This document shows, one piece after another, positions 57,506 to 64,000 of a stretch of 64,000 bases of DNA (position 1 is its first letter; each line of letters opens with the position of its first letter). The notes below the pieces were generated by a model that saw nothing but the letters and a program-made list of their open reading frames with translations, was not told the origin of the DNA and made no database searches. The position numbers and the translations under genes are program-made. This stretch comes from Macrostomum hystrix (taxonomy: Eukaryota > Platyhelminthes > Macrostomidae), in contig CATNEN010000029.1 in the NCBI GenBank assembly GCA_950097015.1, positions 5,599,501-5,663,500 of the forward strand, read 5' to 3'.

Positions 57506-57872
57506 TGGCACAGAGCAACAGTTAAACTTAGGCTTTCAAAGGTTCTGCTTTTGTTGCATTAGCTTTTAAGTTGTCTAATTTGAAAATCGTTTTTTCGAGC
57601 TTGTTACCCCTTTTTGCCATAGACAAAACACACCCTGCCATGGCGTGTTGAACTTGAATGATGGCTGGCGAACTTGAACTGATAGTTGTCTAAGTTGAAT
57701 GCCGCGTCGACTGCGATTACCATAGAGTGGCTAACTTGAATGAGACTTGGCTAAGCTGATTGGCAAAACGTTGAATTTGACTGGAGAAAGGTGTATCATA
57801 CATTATAATTTACTCTTTTTTTGTTAATTTGTTAATCTTATCAGTCATCTCTCGTCTCATATTCATTTTCAG

Positions 57873-60711
57873 GGCCGTCTGCTGATATTCTGCTAAATGG
57901 AAAGCACAGGTAAATAGTATAGAAAAATAGTAGTTTGATACTGGGTTGATATTGGTGAAAAAATAGTAGAAGATTTGTCTTTATCCCAGCCGGCGCAGGC
58001 ACCACTGTACTGCGCGTGCTCTCCTGGAACACCGAAGGCCTCAATCAAGAGCAGCTGTCTGCCCGCACAGAGGCCGTAGCTGCGTGCATCCTGGCTCACG
58101 ATGTTGACGTTGCCCTGCTGCAGGAGGTGGTGCCGGCCAGCTTTGACCAGCTACTGCAACGCTTAGCCAACTATCGCCTGCTGCCTGGCGGCCACACCGA
58201 TCACTATTTTGTTGCCACGCTGATTAAAGACTCGCTGCAATGCCTTGATTGCCGAGTATTGCCTTTAGATAATTCTCGCATGGGTCGCTGCCTGCTAGCC
58301 TGCAGTGTTCAACTAGGTGACCGGCAGGCCCGCCTGTTCAACTGCCACCTGGAGTCTGGCGCTTCTCAGGCTGTTCAACGGCGCGCCCAGTTGGTCACCT
58401 GTCTGCGCGCCATCGCTTCGTCTACTGCCGGACCGCGCTGCCTACTTGGTGAGCGAGAGAAACTTTTCTTTAGGATTAACGACAGGACTAAACAAAAGCC
58501 GATTCACTGTTCAACAATAACATCAAATTAGAGGTCTCGCTGTTTATATAATTTCTTAAATAAATACTTCAAATCTTAAACTGTCTCTTACAGAATCGCC
58601 CCCAAATCTTACAGGATCGCCCGAACTCTAACAAGATCGCCCCAACTCAATCAGGATCGCCCCAAATCGTCCAAATATTAGGAAATCGCTCCAACATCCT
58701 AGGGAATCGCTCCAACATCCTAGGGAATCGCTCCAACATCCTAGGGAATCGCTCCAACATCCTAGAGAATCGCTCCAACATCCTAGGGAATCGCTCCAAC
58801 ATCCTAGGGAATCGCTTTAACATCCTAGAGAATCGCTTTAACATCCTAGGGAATCGCTCCAACATCCTAGGGAATCGCTCCAACATCCTAGGGAATCGCT
58901 TTAACATCCTAGAGAATCGCTTTAACATCCTAGGGAATCGCTCCAACATCCTAGGGAATCGCTCCAACATCCTAGGGAATCGCTCCAACATCCTAGAGAA
59001 TCGCTCCAACATCCTAGGGAATCGCTCCAACATCCTAGGGAATCGCTTTAACATCCTAGAGAATCGCTTTAACATCCTAGGGAATCGCTCCAACATCCTA
59101 GGGAATCGCTCCAACATCCTAGGGAATCGCTTTAACATCCTAGAGAATCGCTTTAACATCCTAGGGAATCGCTCCAACATCCTAGAGAATCGCTTTAACA
59201 TCCTAGGGAATCGCTCCAACATCCTAGAGAATCGCTTTAACATCCTAGGGAATCGCTCCAACATCCTAGGGAATCGCTCCAACATCCTAGAGAATCGCTC
59301 CAACATCCTAGGGAATCGCTTTAACATCCTAGGGAATCGCTCCAACATCCTAGGGAATCGCTCCAACATCCTAGGGAATCGCTCCAACATCCTAGGGAAT
59401 CGCTCCAACATCCTAGGGAATCACTCCAACATCCTAGGGAATCACTCCAACATCCTAGAGAATCGCTCCAACATCCTAGGGAATCGCTCCAACATCCTAG
59501 GGAATCGCTTTAACATCCTAGGGAATCGCTCCAACATCCTAGGGAATCGCTCCAACATCCTAGGGAATCGCTCCAACATCCTAGGGAATCGCTCCAACAT
59601 CCTAGGGAATCGCTCCAACATCCTAGGGAATCGCTCCAACATCCTAGGGAATCGCTCCAACATCCTAGGGAATCGCTCCAACATCCTAGAGAATCGCTCC
59701 AACATCCTAGGGAATCGCTCCAACATCCTAGGGAATCGCTCCAACATCCTAGAGAATCGCTCCAACATCCTAGGGAATCGCTTTAACATCCTAGGGAATC
59801 GCTCCAACATCCTAGGGAATCGCTCCAACATCCTAGGGAATCGCTCCAACATCCTAGGGAATCGCTTTAACATCCTAGGGAATCGCTTTAACATCCTAGG
59901 GAATCGCTTTAACATCCTAGGGAATCGCTTTAACATCCTAGGGAATCGCTCCAACATCCTAGGGAATCGCTTTAACATCCTAGGGAATCGCTCCAACATC
60001 CTAGGGAATCGCTCCAACATCCTAGGGAATCGCTCCAACATCCTAGGGAATCGCTTTAACATCCTAGGGAATCGCTCCAACATCCTAGGGAATCGCTCCA
60101 ACATCCTAGGGAATCGCTCCAACATCCTAGGGAATCACTCCAACATCCTAGGGAATCACTCCAACATCCTAGGGAATCGCTCCAACATCCTAGGGAATCG
60201 CTCCAACATCCTAGGGAATCGCTCCAACATCCTAGGGAATCGCTCCAACATCCTAGGGAATCGCTCCAACATCCTAGGGAATCGCTCCAACATCCTAGGG
60301 AATCGCTCCAACATCCTAGGGAATCGCTTTAACATTCTAGGGAATAGCATAAACAATGCATTCCTAATTGGCTTATTCGCATCACTAGGCGGTGATTTGA
60401 ACATCCTGTGTAGCGACGAGTTGAAAACAGTCGGCGGCCTTCCAGACGGTGTATTGGACGCATGGGAAGCTAGCGGCAGGCCGAAAGGTGAAAAGTACAC
60501 CTGGGATGCTTCCAAGAATGTTAACGCCAGCCGGAGATGCGGACGCCGTTGCATCGGCCGACTATTGCGGTCCAGCTACAGGCCAGATCGCCTGCTAGTC
60601 CGCGGCATGGCCGTTGATCGATTTCAACTGTGCGGACGCGACCGACCCCCGGGTCTTCAGCTGCACACCTCCGATCACTACGGACTGCTGGCAACGCTGT
60701 CACTAGACTGA
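57873..60711 (+). CDS. TDP2: Tyrosyl-DNA phosphodiesterase 2 (TDP2/TTRAP)-like protein
   Basis: Coding exons are 57897-57909, 57990-58448 and 60389-60711 (795 nt, 264 residues), all GT-AG. Members of this exonuclease/endonuclease/phosphatase-fold family release topoisomerase 2 stuck to 5' DNA ends through a phosphotyrosyl bond. Signature motifs are present in order: SWNTEGL (16-22, usual TWN), LLQEV (Glu50), NCHLES, GGDLN, GGLPDG, YTWD, RPDRLL and TSDH with the catalytic His. The UBA domain of vertebrate TDP2 is absent, and the protein is essentially the catalytic domain. An acceptor at 57872 lies 24 nt before the ATG. Intron 2 (58449-60388) is almost all minisatellite. The usual RFDR reads RPDR, which may matter for substrate contact. 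Confidence 0.9.
58660..60345. repeat. 21-bp intronic minisatellite AATCGCTCCAACATCCTAGG + G
   Basis: About 80 copies fill the second TDP2 intron. The left edge (58595-58660) has decayed units with GATCGCCCCAA. Copies differ mainly at CTCC/CTTT and AGGG/AGAG. Long minus-strand frames arise because the unit is 21 bp. Confidence 0.95.
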
Positions 60712-62585
60712 TGCGGGGAATCATTACGAATACGGAGAACTGTCCTATCAATAGCTGACAAGAACTGATTGCTTAGATACCAATAGCTAATTTCACTATA
60801 GATTGCTTTTGCTCGATGCTTTTTGTTTTACCGCTGCCATTTAACTGACAACAATATGGCCTCTGAGTCTAGTTTTGGATTTCAAAGAATAACAGAGCTA
60901 ACATTGATCATTCCTACAGAGCTTTGTTAATGGGTTTTAACAATAGCCATGCAGCTTCAGTGGCTCCGAAAATGGTTAAGCTTTGGCTATTGTTTGCCAT
61001 CCTAATTGTTATAGGTTCCCCATAGGCTGGCGGGCTTCATCAGAATTCTATTTGTTTTTCTATTGTTCATCGTCGGCTCAGCTAGTTTTTTAGTCTATCA
61101 TCAAGATTTCCTACCCAGGAGCAAGTTAGAGTGATTTTCTTAAAGTAACAAGAGCTTGTCATTTCTGTTTGCCTGCCTTCGTTAAGAAAACAAAGTTGCT
61201 AATTGTTTTCTTGGATATAAAAATATCGGATTTCTTATGCCAGATGCTCTGTCAGTTGTGTATATATAGTATAGTTTTACCTTTCATTGTATTTAATAAC
61301 TCATTTATAAAGCCTCTCCCTGTTTGAGCTTATTCTCAGTTTTTTTAGAAACTGGTGGTGCATAAATCAAGAATTTAGTTTTCATTGTACATAACGGGTG
61401 ATTACAGGAGCTACAGTTACAGGAGCATATTTAGTAAATTGCTCCTAGATGTAGCTTATTTTTCCCCTTTGTGTGTGCAAACCGTTTGCTGTGGATTATT
61501 TTTTGCATAGTTCTATAGTTGTTTGAAAAAAGCTTTGTTTTAAACAAATAGGAATATATAAATCTGTTCTATTTTAAATACTGGTGCAAATCCTAATAAA
61601 AGCTTGTACAAAGCATATTTATATGAAAAGCTAATACACTAATTAAATTCGTTATTCGTGATTTTATTTTAACAGAATATGAATAATTATGGAATGAATG
61701 AATAAATTACATAAAAAGTATCTATAACAATAATCCTAAAAAATGTTTAACACAATAAACTGATCGGCTGATAAAAATCAATAATGATTTTGTACATTTG
61801 TATAGCATATATAAAACACAATGGGCTATCAAAATGACAAAGCTAACACAATATTGAGTAACTATTTTAGCGGTGACATACAGAGTAAACTGATCAATTG
61901 GGGAAAGATGTTGCACAATCCCTTCTATTGTTCTGTACTCTGACTGCACCCGAACGGAGCAACGCAAGCAAACGAAACTCAAGAACACGGGCCAAACTTT
62001 TTGTTGCGCATCTTCTGAAACAATAATCAAGTCGACAGCTCTTCCCACCGTCAAGATATTCAACGATTCTGGCCGAAGGTCGGATTTTTCCTATAAGCGC
62101 TAGTGTATTTCATACACCCCTATACACGAATTAGCACTGCGCCTCAGTGCGGCCTTGCCAGGCCATCAACATTGATCAGCATGTCACCCGAATGTACCTG
62201 CATCATCTCCGTCTTCGGTGGTCACCTACCTTTATCTAGACGGACTGCTAGACCTTCAAGGGCTACAATAGGTAGAACAAAGCAACTATGGACACCCTGA
62301 CGCGAGTTCCTCCAATTTCACTGATCAAGTCTAAATACGAGTACTAGGCGCAGCTCAACCTCAGGACACCCTCGCCTAGTCTGTCAACCAACTCTGTTAG
62401 CATTCAGGCGCTGCCAAAAATTCTCATGGGTGGGGCAATGTGTATAAAAAAACTGGCGGCAAAACGTCAATTATTAATTATTAGAGTGCTAATATGGAAT
62501 CGGATCTGCCCAATCCAAGGCCTTCAATAACATACACGAATGCCTGGGCACTGCTCCTCTTACTCAATTTCAATAGAAAAGTAGG
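60712..62585. other. Intergenic DNA between TDP2 and the deiodinase
   Basis: The two genes converge here. No polyadenylation signal close to either stop was identified, and the 113-codon minus frame at 61722-62063 shows no known domain. Confidence 0.45.
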
Positions 62586-64000
62586 TCACATGCACACCAT
62601 TTCATTGTCAAGGTGTTTCCGAGTCAGATTGGGCACCTCGGCATTGTCCGCAGCGTAGCCTAGTGGCAGCAGCAGGTGCACCTTCTCGTTGGGGGGCCGG
62701 CCGAGCAGGCGGCGCAGGGCCGGGCCGGCGTTCATCGGGGTGCTGGTGAGGGTGCACAATCCTACATTCTGCACAGCGGCTAGGAATAAGCCAGCCGAGA
62801 TGCTCACGGAGATCTCCGAGTAGTAGTGCTGACGCTTCTCTTCCTGGCCGCGTCGCCAGCCGTGCGCCTTTTAGGTTAGAAAGAGAGTGTGTACAGTGCC
62901 TGTGACTGCTAACATGGTAATCCATTTTTGCTTCCCTTAGGTTACAATTCGAATTTCAAACCTCTCTTACTGTCAGGCTCAGAAGTATAAGTTCAATTAA
63001 AAAACAGTATAGTGTTGTATTTTTGGTTTTGCCAACAAAATATAAATTATGAAGCGCGTGGTTTTAAGCCGACAAGCATTTCCCATCTCAAATGGCCCTT
63101 CTCTTCTCAGATAACCGATAGATTCGAACTCCCGACCACATATTCGAGGTTAGTCGAAATCGGGACCCGTTGAAATTTCATTTCTCTCTACAGGGCCACT
63201 CAATATCTAGTGCAAGATTTAGCAACCTTATCGGGGGTCGGTGGCAGACCGGTCTAACACTTTTGACTCTCGCACCAAGGTCCCTGAGCTCGATTCCGCA
63301 GCGACACCACATTTATTTGGGGCGCAGCAGCGGAGAGAAGGCTTAGGGGGCTTGTCGTGCAATTTGCGCCCTTGAGGGCCAACCTCCAAGGCACAGTGAG
63401 AGTGTACACTGCCTGATAATGAGAAAGTCAGGGCAGATGTACACACCTGTGTGATCGTATGTCTGCGTACAGTATCTGTGTGCGTGTGTGCTCAGGAGTT
63501 TGCGAAATTTGCAGAATTGCCTCCTCGCTGGCTGCAGGGTCTAGTGTCACCAAATGATGTGTCATTGCCCACAGCCCTCCTGCAATTATTATTAATATTA
63601 TTAGCAACCTAATCTACATTTATGAAGAGAATCGCAAGGTCTAATGCCTACAGCAGCTCACCTGACGCATTAGCACAACAATGACAGGAGCCTCAGTCAG
63701 GTAGGGCTTCTCCCAGGTGGTGCGCAGCTTGGCCAAATCGGCTTTCCAAGCCGGCCCCATCCGCCTGGCGTAGTTAATCTCCTCCTCCTCTTCCACAATG
63801 TCCCGAATGCGCCGCTTAATGGCCGGATTAGTGACACACACGTAGGTCCACGGCTCAGTGTGGGCCCCGCTTGGGGATGTGCCAGCTGAGCGGACGAGAA
63901 GCTTCAATAGTTCGGCGTCCACCGGGCGGTCGCTAAACTGGCGACAGGAGCGGCGCTGGTTCAGAATGTCGAAGAATGCCTGCGCTCGATTTAGCATCTC
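62586..64000 (-). CDS. IYD: Iodotyrosine deiodinase, C-terminal two exons (partial)
   Basis: Exons are complement(62586-62867) and complement(63662-64000, running off the window in frame). The 206 visible residues cover almost all of the nitroreductase-fold domain. This FMN enzyme reductively removes iodide from mono- and diiodotyrosine and acts as a homodimer, usually anchored in a membrane by an N-terminal segment outside this window. Visible landmarks are NQRRSCR (FMN phosphate), SPSGAHTEPW, the active-site lid EEEEINYARRMG with its Glu and Tyr, the KADLAKLRT lysine, HYYSEISVSISAG, TSTPMNAGP and GRPPNEKVHLLLPLGY. The splice joins phase 0 (CAG|GCG). The intron 62868-63661 contains a SINE. 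Next to no divergence from the animal family at active-site positions suggests a working gene. Confidence 0.92.
63229..63600 (+). mobile_element. tRNA-derived SINE, family 1, copy 3, in IYD intron
   Basis: The tRNA-like head carries GTGGCAGACCGGTCTAAC and AGCTCGATTCC, then the shared body and an ATT-rich tail. An exact 10-bp target-site duplication TTAGCAACCT occurs at 63219-63228 and 63601-63610. It is antisense to the deiodinase gene. Confidence 0.88.

Noticed and set aside
58647-60554. Long minus-strand frames repeating MLERFPR
   Set aside because: Antisense translation of the 21-bp array in the TDP2 intron.
61722-62063. 113-codon minus-strand frame near the deiodinase gene
   Set aside because: No recognisable motif and AT-rich codon use. 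It could be a remnant of a mobile element but I cannot support it.

Overview
This is a metazoan nuclear window. It carries two split animal genes (a TDP2-type phosphodiesterase and an iodotyrosine deiodinase), GT-AG introns, tRNA-derived SINEs with target-site duplications, a non-LTR retrotransposon and a spliced Helitron. The extreme minisatellite load, the short exons and the splice acceptors lying 8-27 nt before several start codons would suit a flatworm such as Macrostomum. That assignment is an inference, not something the sequence proves.

Layout. From 1 to 924 there is unassigned DNA and a tRNA-derived SINE. From 925 to about 31535 lies an unbroken head-to-tail array of nine Helitron-derived units, all reading on the minus strand. 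Units 1-3 (925-5840, 5841-11124, 11125-16199) are non-autonomous. Each consists of a 3' CTAG hairpin end, an 18-bp minisatellite, a 23-bp minisatellite and a conserved ~600-bp 5' module. Unit 4 (16200-29816) has the same two ends but carries a nine-exon Rep/OTU/helicase gene whose exons join in frame to 1786 residues with all key motifs present. Units 5-9 (29817-31535) are ~340-bp mini-Helitrons. From 31.9 to 33.4 kb there is a single-exon membrane protein gene followed at once by a 20-bp minisatellite. From 34 to 37.3 kb come a microsatellite and a small His/Pro/Cys repeat-protein gene. From 37.5 to 40.85 kb is an RTE-like LINE whose 5' half is inverted and which is bounded by an exact 11-bp target-site duplication, as twin priming would leave. 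From 41 to 43.5 kb are two pyrimidine-rich minisatellites. From 44.2 to 46.5 kb is a C-type-lectin-like membrane protein gene followed by a 31-bp minisatellite. From 47.8 to 48.25 kb are a Helitron-like 3' end and a SINE. From 49.9 to 52.9 kb two minus-strand paralogues share an ~85-residue domain I do not recognise. From 53 to 57.5 kb is AT-rich DNA with a second SINE family and a truncated transposase. From 57.9 to 60.7 kb is the TDP2 gene, with an intron made almost wholly of a 21-bp minisatellite. From 62.6 to 64 kb are the last two exons of iodotyrosine deiodinase, with a SINE in the intron.

How the parts relate. The array looks self-explanatory: unit 4 could supply the Rep-helicase in trans to units 1-3 and 5-9, whose ends match its own, and seamless end-to-end junctions are what rolling-circle replication past a terminus would give. 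The host genes show no operon-like or pathway link to each other.
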